Under the pieces are notes generated by a model. That model was not told the DNA's origin and did not search any database. It was given only the letters and a program-made list of their open reading frames with translations. From a virus, in the IMG/VR virus record IMGVR_UViG_3300042923_000150, positions 1 through 35,256 of that record: 35,256 nt of DNA; one strand, written 5' to 3'. The translations under genes were made by a program, and so were the position numbers. Positions 1 to 5,560 of this stretch are shown piece after piece (the stretch's first letter is position 1; each line of letters opens with the position of its first letter).

Positions 1-17
1 GTTTTGCTCAACGTCAT
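1..17 (-). CDS. Start of a further leftward early gene (partial)
   Basis: The stop codon of the next gene upstream (TGA, 14-16 on the minus strand) overlaps an ATG at 17-15 in the ATGA arrangement used throughout this operon. Only the first five codons (M-T-L-S-K) lie in the window, so the product cannot be identified. It shows that the leftward early operon continues past the left edge. Confidence 0.4.
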
Positions 18-535
18 GCCACTGCCGAGTCATTGGCGCACTCCTGAATCAGTTGTTGCTGGTGTTCGTCGCTGATGGATACGCGGGACAGAACGGCGTC
101 GAGGTTGCCGTCTCGCCGGTACGCGGCTTTGGCATTGCTCCAGCCTTTCTGGTTGTCCGGCGTCAAGTACGCAACGACCGGAGCCTTCGGACTGATGCGC
201 AGACCTTCCATCACCTCGCGACCGAACTTCACATTCGAGTCAACGTAGATGGTGATTCGCACGCCCTGCCAGTCCTCAATGAACGGCGACCCGGTCAGGG
301 CCTTGAGCGTCTTACTGTTGGTGACGTTCAGGATCATCGGCTTAAGCTTTTCACCCGGGCGAATGTCGCGCTCGACGAAGTAGGCCGTGTTGAACAGGTC
401 CTTGGTCTTCTTGGTGCGATCCTGCTCCAGCTTCACATGCGAGATCGTGAAGGTCATGTGACCGACGATATCGGCGCTGCTCAAGTAGGGGCTGTTGAAC
501 GCCTTCTTGAAGTGGGTTTTTGATTCGGTGCTCAT
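14..535 (-). CDS. Conserved phage protein of unknown function, early leftward operon
   Basis: This 173-residue protein begins at the ATG at 535, which overlaps the stop of the upstream gene (ATGA). A longer reading with an alternative start exists but runs back into that gene. The sequence is soluble-looking, without membrane segments or cysteine clusters. It has a well-ordered central part with the motifs KPMILNVTNSK and IEDWQGVRITIY. I recognise the general pattern from hypothetical proteins of temperate phages, often near recombination or single-strand-binding genes, but I cannot assign a function. Its place at the distal end of the PL operon suggests an early role in recombination or host takeover, which is inference only. 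Confidence 0.75.
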   Translation of the reverse strand: MSTESKTHFKKAFNSPYLSSADIVGHMTFTISHVKLEQDRTKKTKDLFNTAYFVERDIRPGEKLKPMILNVTNSKTLKALTGSPFIEDWQGVRITIYVDSNVKFGREVMEGLRISPKAPVVAYLTPDNQKGWSNAKAAYRRDGNLDAVLSRVSISDEHQQQLIQECANDSAVA

Positions 536-831
536 GACCTGCCCTCTGCCTTTTCGATTGCCGCATTCGCAATGCGAGCTGCTTTGGCCTGCATTGAGTG
601 GAAACCCTTGTCCGCAGAGCAATGCGCCAATGTGTCGAGGGCATATTTAAGTGCGGCAAGAAGATCAGGTGCTGCAGCGATCAGATGGGCGTCGGGTTCT
701 TCGTAGACGAAATCAACGACCTGTTCCTGATCCGCGTTGAAGTCAATGGCGAACCCTGTCTGGCCTGGGAACCCCACGCCGCCGACATGTCTTGCCGTCC
801 ATGGTCCAGGGGTGTGCTTTTGTTCAGACAT
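532..831 (-). CDS. Small phage protein with HTPGPW start motif
   Basis: This 99-residue protein carries the N-terminal HTPGPW motif and the central DAHLIAAAPDLLAAL segment. That combination recurs in many small early phage proteins of proteobacteria, whose function is unknown to me. The ATG at 831 is preceded by a GGGAG ribosome-binding site. Its TGA overlaps the ATG of the next gene, so translation is probably coupled. The C-terminal half (MQAKAARIANAAIEKA) is predicted to be helical. It shares an AAAPDLLAAL-like segment with the Ea22-like protein at 9219, so the two may be distant relatives. Confidence 0.8.
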   Translation of the reverse strand: MSEQKHTPGPWTARHVGGVGFPGQTGFAIDFNADQEQVVDFVYEEPDAHLIAAAPDLLAALKYALDTLAHCSADKGFHSMQAKAARIANAAIEKAEGRS

Positions 832-883
832 GATTACTCCCGCGCCATGCCGTTGCCGGGGCGCTGCGAAAGAAAGGAAGGGG

Positions 884-997
884 TTACTGAGTGATGTGCC
901 CGGCCAGTGCGCCCAGCATCATTAGGAAGGTTGCAACGGATATTGCGATGGCCGATCCGCGCAGCATGTAGACGCGCTTGGCGCGCTGGTAGCTCAC
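884..997 (-). CDS. Very small single-span membrane protein
   Basis: This 37-residue protein starts at a GTG whose first bases overlap the TGA of the upstream DUF1382-like gene (GTGA overlap) and ends with TAA. It has a basic N-terminus (YQRAKRVYMLR) followed by one hydrophobic helix (residues about 14-33, SAIAISVATFLMMLGALAG). It is therefore probably a small inner-membrane peptide with a cytoplasmic N-terminus. Nothing identifies a function. The exact overlap and the conserved gene spacing support a real gene. Confidence 0.6.
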   Translation of the reverse strand: MSYQRAKRVYMLRGSAIAISVATFLMMLGALAGHITQ

Positions 998-1173
998 GAC
1001 TGGCCCTCCGCTTGCTGGCAAAGCGTCTCCAGCCGCTGCTGCGACTCTTCGACCAGCTTCAGATAGTCGTCGCCGCTCAAAACAGGCATCGGCACGAACA
1101 GCAAACCGGCTTTGACGTAAGTGTTCGCAGCGTCGATCGCCTTTCTCAGATCGACTGGGCTCGCGCGATTCAT
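994..1173 (-). CDS. DUF1382-like small phage protein (lambda early-region family)
   Basis: This 59-residue protein begins MNRASPVDLRKAIDAANTYV and contains FVPMPVLSGDDY. That is the hallmark pattern of the DUF1382 family, found in the early left region of lambda and related phages, with a usual length of about 60 residues. The ATG at 1173 overlaps the TGA of the gene upstream, and its own TGA overlaps the GTG of the next gene. No biochemical role is established as far as I know. The family call comes from recall of the motif. Confidence 0.75.
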   Translation of the reverse strand: MNRASPVDLRKAIDAANTYVKAGLLFVPMPVLSGDDYLKLVEESQQRLETLCQQAEGQS

Positions 1174-1373
1174 GCCCGCACCTCATAAGCCACGGTCCAT
1201 TCACCGCATAGGCACGCCCGCTTGCTCCAGGCATGAACATTCTCGATCCCGGCGTCGTAGGCCTGAGACATGGCGCCGGTCAGAGTGTGATGGGTGAAGG
1301 CCAGAATGATGCGATCTGACGGCAACTCTTCCAGCTGCTCATCAATCAGGGATTTGACGACGGGGGTTGTCAT
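1170..1373 (-). CDS. Small hypothetical early protein
   Basis: A 67-residue soluble protein encoded between two coupled neighbours (ATGA overlaps at both ends). It has an acidic N-terminus (SLIDEQLEELPSDR) and two nearby cysteines (KRACLCGEW). I see no recognisable domain. The overlaps, the codon use like its neighbours and the position in the operon support it as a real gene. The ACLCGEWTVAYEV end could bind metal only together with other ligands, so no zinc-finger claim is made. Confidence 0.65.
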   Translation of the reverse strand: MTTPVVKSLIDEQLEELPSDRIILAFTHHTLTGAMSQAYDAGIENVHAWSKRACLCGEWTVAYEVRA

Positions 1374-1582
1374 GCTGCTGCCCTCAACTGTTCAACACGA
1401 TTGCCGACCTTCGTCTCCAGCGCCTGCTTGAGGTGCTGGACTTGCTCGAAGGTGATCTGATCCAGAAAGAACGCCATTTCGATCATCCCGGTTACGAAGG
1501 ATTGATCAGGACCCGGCGTTGGAGATTTGGCGATGCGCGCAATCTCCAGATTGATGTATGCGTGTGCAGGCTGGACGCTCAC
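1370..1582 (-). CDS. Small hypothetical early protein
   Basis: A 70-residue protein with a mixed N-terminal half (YINLEIARIAKSPTPGPDQ) and a helical C-terminal half rich in Q, E, L and K (FEQVQHLKQALETKVGNRVEQL), which looks able to form a short amphipathic or coiled-coil helix. Start and stop both overlap neighbouring genes by the ATGA pattern, so it is part of the same translationally coupled string. No family is recognised. Confidence 0.65.
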   Translation of the reverse strand: MSVQPAHAYINLEIARIAKSPTPGPDQSFVTGMIEMAFFLDQITFEQVQHLKQALETKVGNRVEQLRAAA

Positions 1583-1998
1583 AGTTCCGCGTCCTCTGCC
1601 TGCGCAATCAGCCCGTCGCGGGCCAGCGGCTTGAGCAGGCGAACCGCGATCTGGCGCAGCGCCTCGTCTGGATAGGGACTGTTCAGGGCCTCATTTGCCG
1701 CAGTAGCGGCCTCAGAGGGCGAGCCGAACTTCGCAGCCATGATCAGTCGGCCCAGCACAGACGCGCTCATACCCGAGCCGCTGAGCTGCTGCATGACGTG
1801 CTCGTCCACAGCCTCTGCGAACTGCTCGAAGGTGACGCCCTGTTTCGGGTGCAGGCGGCGCTTGAAACTCACGTCCGCGCGCAGCTCGACAAGCGTGTAA
1901 ATGCCATTCTCAATCCACTGCTGTTCCGCCGCGTCGCACAGGTCGACCGGGAGGCGGTTGTCATACTCAAGCTGGGCAATGCGTAGTGCTGCGTTCAT
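1579..1998 (-). CDS. Conserved Pseudomonas-phage early protein, 139 residues
   Basis: The protein starts at the ATG at 1998, preceded by a GGAGG ribosome-binding site in CTGGAGGCGACC. An upstream extension in the same frame exists but would have to be translated through a large hairpin, so the shorter start is preferred. The N-terminus (MNAALRIAQLEYDNRLPVD) is a pattern I associate with a common Pseudomonas prophage family of unknown role. The rest is a helical, soluble domain ending in an acidic tail. It is the first gene after the structured leader at 2021-2316, so its translation may respond to that RNA. Confidence 0.8.
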   Translation of the reverse strand: MNAALRIAQLEYDNRLPVDLCDAAEQQWIENGIYTLVELRADVSFKRRLHPKQGVTFEQFAEAVDEHVMQQLSGSGMSASVLGRLIMAAKFGSPSEAATAANEALNSPYPDEALRQIAVRLLKPLARDGLIAQAEDAEL

Positions 1999-2020
1999 GG
2001 TCGCCTCCAGGGCGTGGTAA

Positions 2021-2316
2021 ACCGCATTGGCCAGATGCCAGGCGCGGGTGACCAAACCCAGCGTGAATAGCGCTGGCCTGGCACCTGCCGATGCGGTCGT
2101 GATGTTTGGGGTAGGGGGATGCAGGGGGCCGCATTGCGCGGTGCAGAAGTCTTCCGCATCGGGGTGTGATCGAAACACCAGGGCGCTACCCCTGCTTGTT
2201 TCCCGCCGCGTTTCTGGTATTGGCCGTTGTACTTGTACCGGCTCAGGACTTTTACGGGGCTTTGCGATCCTAGCGCTGCAGCCCGCTTGGGCACGCTCCA
2301 ATCACACCCCGATGCG
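2021..2316 (-). ncRNA. Structured leader or intercistronic RNA of the leftward operon
   Basis: Two nested features are visible. A 16-bp perfect inverted repeat, CGCATCGGGGTGTGAT at 2155-2170 and its complement at 2301-2316, encloses about 130 nt. Nearer the next gene, 2021-2043 and 2076-2097 form a hairpin of about 22 bp with one bulged base and two mismatched positions. It ends about 14 nt before the GGAGG of the gene starting at 1998. In the minus-strand transcript these would fold as a long-range stem followed by a strong hairpin. A GTG-initiated open frame (2294 to 1995) crosses the region and overlaps the next start by ATGA. It could encode a basic 99-residue peptide, but its composition does not look like a settled protein. 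Confidence 0.45.
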
Positions 2317-2369
2317 CTCTCATTGAGAGGATCGGGCAGTTAACGTCAGGCTGACGTGGCGCTGGTTGT

Positions 2370-2573
2370 TCAGTTGAATGGCTTGCGGCAATCGGCGCAG
2401 AAGATCCGGCCCGTGCCGCTATGGCCCAGCTTCGTTTCGTGCTTGCAGCGTTGGCGCTGGGCTTGCAATGCCAGTTCGTAAGTGAGGAACCAATCCCCCT
2501 TGGTGGCGACCTGTTCAGGGCTGCCAATTGCGGCTTCTACCGGCTTGTTGGCGCTGTTGAGTATCCAGGCCAT
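2370..2573 (-). CDS. Small zinc-ribbon-like hypothetical protein, first gene after PL
   Basis: This 67-residue protein starts at the ATG at 2573, preceded by GGAGG eight bases upstream. The frame is open much further upstream, but that part runs through the PL leader and has no ribosome-binding site. The C-terminal half contains RCKHE and IFCADCRKPF, so three cysteines and several histidines may form a small metal-binding knuckle. It is the first clear cistron of the leftward operon, the place occupied by N in lambda, but it shows no arginine-rich RNA-binding motif. No function is assigned. Confidence 0.65.
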   Translation of the reverse strand: MAWILNSANKPVEAAIGSPEQVATKGDWFLTYELALQAQRQRCKHETKLGHSGTGRIFCADCRKPFN

Positions 2574-2940
2574 CGTCTTGCCCTCCGGGGCGGTTGATTT
2601 TCCGGATGACCCTGTTGCCAAGGTCATCGAGGAAATCTGTTTGCTATCACTCCAAGCGCCTATAGATGCCCTTTTAGCTGGGCCTTTCAGGGAGGCGGTT
2701 TGGAACGCAACCCTAAGTCCGTCTTGCGCGGCCAGCCCTGTGTTCCTGGCTGACTGGCGCTCGTCATGACATTGAGCAGGCGAAGGTTCACTTCGCGATA
2801 TCCAGTTCCAGAGCTGGCATGGGGATCGAGATTTGTGTTTCGCGCTGTGCCCGTTGCCGGGGATCGATCCGCGAAGATTCCAGATTGTGTAAAGAGCGGT
2901 TCGATCCGGAGGCCCTGTTGAGGGGCTGTTTCGTTTCGAT
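2574..2940 (-). promoter_or_regulatory. PL leader with nut-like boxA and boxB-like hairpin
   Basis: About 370 bases lie between the PL start point and the first cistron, with no convincing gene. The minus strand carries CGCTCTTTA (2898 to 2890), which matches the lambda and rrn boxA consensus, some 45 bases into the transcript. About 28 bases further on, a CCCG-GCAA-CGGG hairpin (2861 to 2850) has a GNRA-type loop like folded boxB. The spacing is longer than in lambda. The element suggests Nus-dependent antitermination of the leftward operon. The antitermination protein is not identified. Confidence 0.4.
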
Positions 2941-2946
2941 GGGTGA

Positions 2947-2975
2947 ACAATACCGCCGGTATTGTGGGCGGTCAA
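2947..2975 (-). promoter_or_regulatory. Leftward early promoter PL
   Basis: Reading the minus strand, TTGACC (2975-2970) and TATTGT (2952-2947) form a -35/-10 pair with a 17-base spacer. The -10 lies within operator OL1 and the -35 overlaps OL2, so repressor binding would block it. The transcript would begin near 2940 and serve the genes from 2573 leftward. Confidence 0.65.
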
Positions 2976-2989
2976 TACCTCCGGTCATA
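2948..2989. promoter_or_regulatory. OL: two repressor/Cro operators
   Basis: OL1 is the perfect palindrome CAATACCGCCGGTATTG at 2948-2964. OL2, CAATACCTCCGGTCATA at 2973-2989, matches one half-site well. Their centres are 25 bp apart. The same motif and spacing recur three times upstream of cro (5235-5300), so both sites are inferred to bind the cI protein encoded at 4433-5224 and the Cro protein at 5334. No third site is seen one step to either side. Confidence 0.75.
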
Positions 2990-3007
2990 TTATTTTCCCA
3001 GGGCGAT

Positions 3008-3032
3008 AAAAAGCCCGCTCAGCGGCGGGCTT
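3008..3032 (-). terminator. Intrinsic terminator behind the DUF1654 gene
   Basis: On the minus strand an 8-bp stem (3025-3032 with 3011-3018) and a six-base loop are followed by a run of five Ts (3012-3008). It lies 14 bases after the stop codon of the gene at 3046-3297 and separates it from OL/PL. Confidence 0.8.
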
Positions 3033-3045
3033 AGGGGGAGGGGAA

Positions 3046-3297
3046 TTAGTCGAGCTTGGGAACCGTCCAGAAGAGCTGCACGTGCCCGTCGTCGCGGTGT
3101 GCGATGGTCACATTCTCGTTCTCTGCGATCTCTTCCAGTAAGCGATCCCAGTCTTCTGGCGAGTCGTTCGGGCTTCGTTCAAGGATGGCCGACTTCGATG
3201 CCTGGGCCTTGGGACTGTTAATGCTCCGCTGAATGCGGATACCCAGCAGCTCGTAGGAAGAGGGTTCCTTCGCTGCTTGGGACTTCTGCCTTGCCAT
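3046..3297 (-). CDS. DUF1654-family protein under LexA control
   Basis: This 83-residue protein starts at the ATG at 3297, preceded by GGAGTG; an in-frame ATG four codons earlier is less well placed. The pattern SSYELLGIRIQRSINSPKAQ, SPEDWDRLLEEIAENENVT and HVQLFW fits the DUF1654 family, small proteins found mainly in Pseudomonas chromosomes and prophages, with no known biochemical role. It is monocistronic, bounded by a terminator on one side and a perfect LexA box on the other, so it should be expressed after DNA damage. By analogy with SOS-controlled antirepressors of other temperate phages it may influence induction, but nothing in the sequence proves this. Confidence 0.8.
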   Translation of the reverse strand: MARQKSQAAKEPSSYELLGIRIQRSINSPKAQASKSAILERSPNDSPEDWDRLLEEIAENENVTIAHRDDGHVQLFWTVPKLD

Positions 3298-3305
3298 GAT
3301 GCACT

Positions 3306-3332
3306 CCATTCTACCACTGTATGCTCATACAG
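3306..3332 (-). promoter_or_regulatory. LexA box and promoter of the DUF1654 gene
   Basis: The palindrome CTGTATGCTCATACAG at 3317-3332 is an exact CTGT-N8-ACAG LexA operator with an AT-rich core. On the minus strand TAGAAT (3313-3308) matches the -10 consensus at five of six positions and lies just downstream of the box, so LexA would cover the -35/spacer region. No strong -35 is seen. Confidence 0.75.
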
Positions 3333-3396
3333 TACGGAGGAGGCTGAGTAATGGCAAGGTGGAGGAGTACAAATGTTCTCTTTTGGCGAGCGAGTA

Positions 3397-3421
3397 CAAA
3401 AAAGCCCGCGCTAGGCGGGCT
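3397..3421 (-). terminator. Intrinsic terminator closing the cI operon
   Basis: On the minus strand AGCCCGC (3421-3415), a five-base loop and GCGGGCT (3409-3403) are followed by six Ts (3402-3397). It lies just after the stop of the membrane-protein gene at 3427 and ends the cI transcript. Confidence 0.85.
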
Positions 3422-3426
3422 CTTCG

Positions 3427-4038
3427 CTATGGCGTTGAGATTGACCGTCCAGATTGAGGTTGGCTTCTCCGTATTTCTTCAAGGAGCAACCGATTGGCCT
3501 CGGCCTGCGCTTTTGACTCTTGGATCAGCGCCTCAACCCTCAACTGATTGTTGACCGCATCCTTGCCACCATCAAAAAACGTTTTGCCGCCGCCGAATAT
3601 CGTAGCGTTTGCACCCATAATTCCGAGCACAATGGCCACTCCTATACCTGCCATCCAGTAACGCTGCTCTTTGTTGGCCTGTTTGACGGTGCCAAACTCC
3701 TTTTCGGTTCGCTCTAGTGCGGCCAAGGTGCTAGCCACGGCACGGTCATTGGATTCAATGTGAGCCTTTAGGGTAGCGTTATGCGCCATAGCCTCTCTGC
3801 GCGCTGATCGCTCGCGCAGCCGCATTTCGCGCTGCAGCTCGCCGTTCATGCGATCAATGCGTTTGTCCATCCTATCGTCAATGGCGGATAGAATTACGTC
3901 AATATCGGTGCGGGCGTTATCAGTCATGATGGCAGTATCTACCGGTTTAGCCGTTTCGTCAGTGGTTATCGGCTGACCACCAAAAGGGATGCTGTCCCGG
4001 ATCGGCTTGATATTATCACTCCAGCCATGGTCCTTCAT
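3427..4038 (-). CDS. Coiled-coil membrane protein, second gene of the rexAB-position pair
   Basis: A 203-residue protein with a single predicted transmembrane helix at about 127-148 (YWMAGIGVAIVLGIMGANAT). Long charged helices lie on both sides: residues 45-125, rich in R, E, M and D (DRMDKRIDRMNGELQREMRLRER), and residues 160-192. There is no signal peptide. The ATG at 4038 overlaps the stop of the zinc-ribbon gene (ATGA), with GGAG eight bases upstream. The pair follows cI on the same strand and ends at a terminator, as rexAB does in lambda. An exclusion or anti-phage role is inferred from position and architecture, not from similarity. Base use is less GC-rich than the late genes. An alternative start at codon 38 exists. 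Confidence 0.75.
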   Translation of the reverse strand: MKDHGWSDNIKPIRDSIPFGGQPITTDETAKPVDTAIMTDNARTDIDVILSAIDDRMDKRIDRMNGELQREMRLRERSARREAMAHNATLKAHIESNDRAVASTLAALERTEKEFGTVKQANKEQRYWMAGIGVAIVLGIMGANATIFGGGKTFFDGGKDAVNNQLRVEALIQESKAQAEANRLLLEEIRRSQPQSGRSISTP

Positions 4039-4376
4039 TCGGGAAGCTCCGGGTTAGCCTCGAGCCAGTCCAGTACGCGACGTGCATAAATCGAGCGAAG
4101 TCCGCCGCAATTCCCGCAGCTCATCGAAAAATGAACTCGATAAAACGTAGTTCCTGCGATAGGCATTTTGTAAGCAGTTAGGTACTCAGCGTCTCCTTCA
4201 TTAGAAGACCCTGTGAATAGAGTCCAGTTACCTTCAGTGCCGCAATTCGGGCAGATCATGGACATTTTTACGCCGTCCAGAAACCTTACAAATTGCTCAT
4301 AAGCGACCTGAAATTCGTCCTTTTTAAATGTTACTGATTGCTCGCTCTCTTCCATAACCGACTCTGGGCAATGCAT
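4035..4376 (-). CDS. Zinc-ribbon protein, first gene of the rexAB-position pair
   Basis: A protein of about 113 residues with two CxxC knuckles, CPNC (42-45) and CGNC (87-90), separated by 41 residues. This gives a four-cysteine zinc ribbon around a beta-rich core. The C-terminus (SIYARRVLDWLEANPELPE) is helical. The start is uncertain: ATG at 4376, a TTG at 4385 and an ATG at 4355 are all possible, and none has a good ribosome-binding site. The gene follows cI after a gap of about 56 bases with no visible promoter, so it is probably expressed in the lysogen from PRM. Coupling to the membrane protein suggests a soluble sensor or partner. Similar CxxC...CGNC small proteins occur widely in proteobacteria without a defined role. 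Confidence 0.75.
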   Translation of the reverse strand: MHCPESVMEESEQSVTFKKDEFQVAYEQFVRFLDGVKMSMICPNCGTEGNWTLFTGSSNEGDAEYLTAYKMPIAGTTFYRVHFSMSCGNCGGLRSIYARRVLDWLEANPELPE

Positions 4377-4432
4377 GTTTATCAATCGGGGCGCTTTGAG
4401 GCTGATTCAAGCCTAACTAAAGCACGAATAAG

Positions 4433-5224
4433 TCACAGGTCACCACCGCGCCAGATGACCTGGCCGATGATTCGGTGCTCGTTCACGTCACTGCGCAACA
4501 GCAGCCGATCCGGGTGCTCTTCCTTGTCCTCGTTGTCGCTGCGGATGACCCAGCCGCCCAAGGCGCCCTGAACCAGCCGCTTCACGATCGCGCCCTCTGC
4601 GCTCGCCAGAACAAACACTTGCCTATCTATCGGCTCAACTCGCGATTTATCCACCAGGAGCACGTCCTGATGGCTGATCGTCGGCCACATGCTGTCGCCA
4701 TCCGCGTAGATGACCATCAGGTTTTTTGGATTGGCGCCGCGATACCGCAGCCACTCGCGCTTGAACGCCAGAGTTGATCTGCTCTCGACGTGCGGGTTGT
4801 CATGGCCGAGACCAGCAGCCGCTTTGGCAGTGAGCTGAGGGACAAATGCGTACAGGTGCTCAAGATCGGTCTCATCGCCGTCAGGAAGAGGCGTGTTGGC
4901 CGCCGGGGCATTCTGACCAGCCACCTCTTGAGGCGGCGTGATGATGCCCATTTCTACCATCTGCTTTGCAAGGGTCGGACTGATATCCGATACCGGCACC
5001 TCAAGCAGCTTCGCGAATACAGCCACTGCCTTAAGACTCAGGGCGGTGCGGCGATTCATGAAGTGACTCACGGCACCCTGGGTAACGCCCGCACCAAGGC
5101 CTTCAGCCATTTTATCCTGAGTAAGCTTCAGATCGGCGCGCTTCGCCTGGTAAAGCGCCTTTAGCCGGTCGCTATCAGCAATTTGCCAATCTGTTAACGG
5201 GAGTCTGCGGGAGTCTTTTTTCAT
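4433..5224 (-). CDS. cI: CI-type lysogeny repressor, HTH plus S24 self-cleavage domain
   Basis: A 263-residue repressor. A helix-turn-helix of the HTH_3 type occupies about residues 28-75 (LTQDKMAEGLGAGVTQGAVSHF). A linker follows, then an S24 peptidase domain with the nucleophile Ser178 in DGDSMWP and the general base Lys215 in AIVKRL. The likely cleavage site is Ala137-Gly138 in AKAAAGLG. RecA-stimulated self-cleavage after DNA damage is expected, as in lambda CI and P22 C2. It should bind the five operators at 2948-2989 and 5235-5300. The ATG at 5224 lies only about three bases after the predicted PRM start, so the mRNA is probably leaderless. Confidence 0.95.
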   Translation of the reverse strand: MKKDSRRLPLTDWQIADSDRLKALYQAKRADLKLTQDKMAEGLGAGVTQGAVSHFMNRRTALSLKAVAVFAKLLEVPVSDISPTLAKQMVEMGIITPPQEVAGQNAPAANTPLPDGDETDLEHLYAFVPQLTAKAAAGLGHDNPHVESRSTLAFKREWLRYRGANPKNLMVIYADGDSMWPTISHQDVLLVDKSRVEPIDRQVFVLASAEGAIVKRLVQGALGGWVIRSDNEDKEEHPDRLLLRSDVNEHRIIGQVIWRGGDL

Positions 5225-5233
5225 GCGCGGATG

Positions 5234-5261
5234 ATATTACCTGCGGTATTCGCACAGCCAA
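5234..5261 (-). promoter_or_regulatory. Repressor maintenance promoter PRM
   Basis: On the minus strand TTGGCT (5261-5256) and TAATAT (5239-5234) are separated by 16 bases. The start point would be near 5227, three bases before the cI ATG. The -10 lies in the operator centred at 5243 and the -35 touches the one centred at 5267, which allows both autorepression and activation as in lambda. Confidence 0.55.
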
Positions 5262-5300
5262 TATCGCCGGTATTGACTAACAACAATACCGGCGGTCATA
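5235..5300. promoter_or_regulatory. OR: three repressor/Cro operators
   Basis: Three copies of a 17-bp motif lie between cI and cro: TATTACCTGCGGTATTC (5235-5251), CAATATCGCCGGTATTG (5259-5275) and CAATACCGGCGGTCATA (5284-5300). Centre spacings are 24 and 25 bp. The consensus half-site is CAATACCG, and the best copy of the whole set is OL1. The arrangement equals lambda OR3, OR2 and OR1 in number and in its relation to PRM and PR. Confidence 0.85.
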
Positions 5301-5302
5301 CT
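5273..5302 (+). promoter_or_regulatory. Rightward early promoter PR
   Basis: TTGACT (5273-5278) and CATACT (5297-5302) form a -35/-10 pair with an 18-base spacer. The -10 overlaps the operator at 5284-5300 and the -35 overlaps the operator at 5259-5275, so bound repressor would exclude polymerase. The transcript would start near 5309 and read cro and the replication genes. Confidence 0.6.
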
Positions 5303-5333
5303 GGCAGCGTTTAATTACGTTGAGGACGACGCC

Positions 5334-5528
5334 ATGCGCCGTATCCCGCTTTCAGATTTCGCTAAAGAGCACGGCCATACGAAGGCGGCTCAGATGCTCG
5401 GCTGCACGCAAGGCGCGCTGAGCAAGGCTATCCGCGTAGGTCGCGATGTCTTCGTGACCCGCAATGAAGATGGATCGCTGTCGGCTGAAGAGCTGCGGCC
5501 GTTCCCATCACAGAAATCAGCTGCATAA
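5334..5528 (+). CDS. cro: Cro-like repressor
   Basis: A 64-residue protein whose helix-turn-helix spans about residues 16-37 (TKAAQMLGCTQGALSKAIR), with a short beta-rich tail (DVFVTRNEDGSL). Size, motif and place opposite cI, directly after PR, identify it as the Cro equivalent. It would compete with CI for the operators between the two genes. The ATG at 5334 has TGAGGA about eight bases upstream. Confidence 0.9.
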   Translation: MRRIPLSDFAKEHGHTKAAQMLGCTQGALSKAIRVGRDVFVTRNEDGSLSAEELRPFPSQKSAA

Positions 5529-5560
5529 CACCCATCAACCACCCCAGGAGCAACGCCGCT

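Noticed and set aside
53-523. Plus-strand 156-codon frame opposite the leftmost early gene
   Set aside because: The minus-strand gene has the start-stop overlaps and a sensible composition; the plus-strand frame has neither a ribosome-binding site nor recognisable features.
2687-2950. Minus-strand 87-codon frame in the PL leader as an N-like gene
   Set aside because: Its start lies within the promoter -10, it has no ribosome-binding site and it lacks an arginine-rich N-terminal motif.
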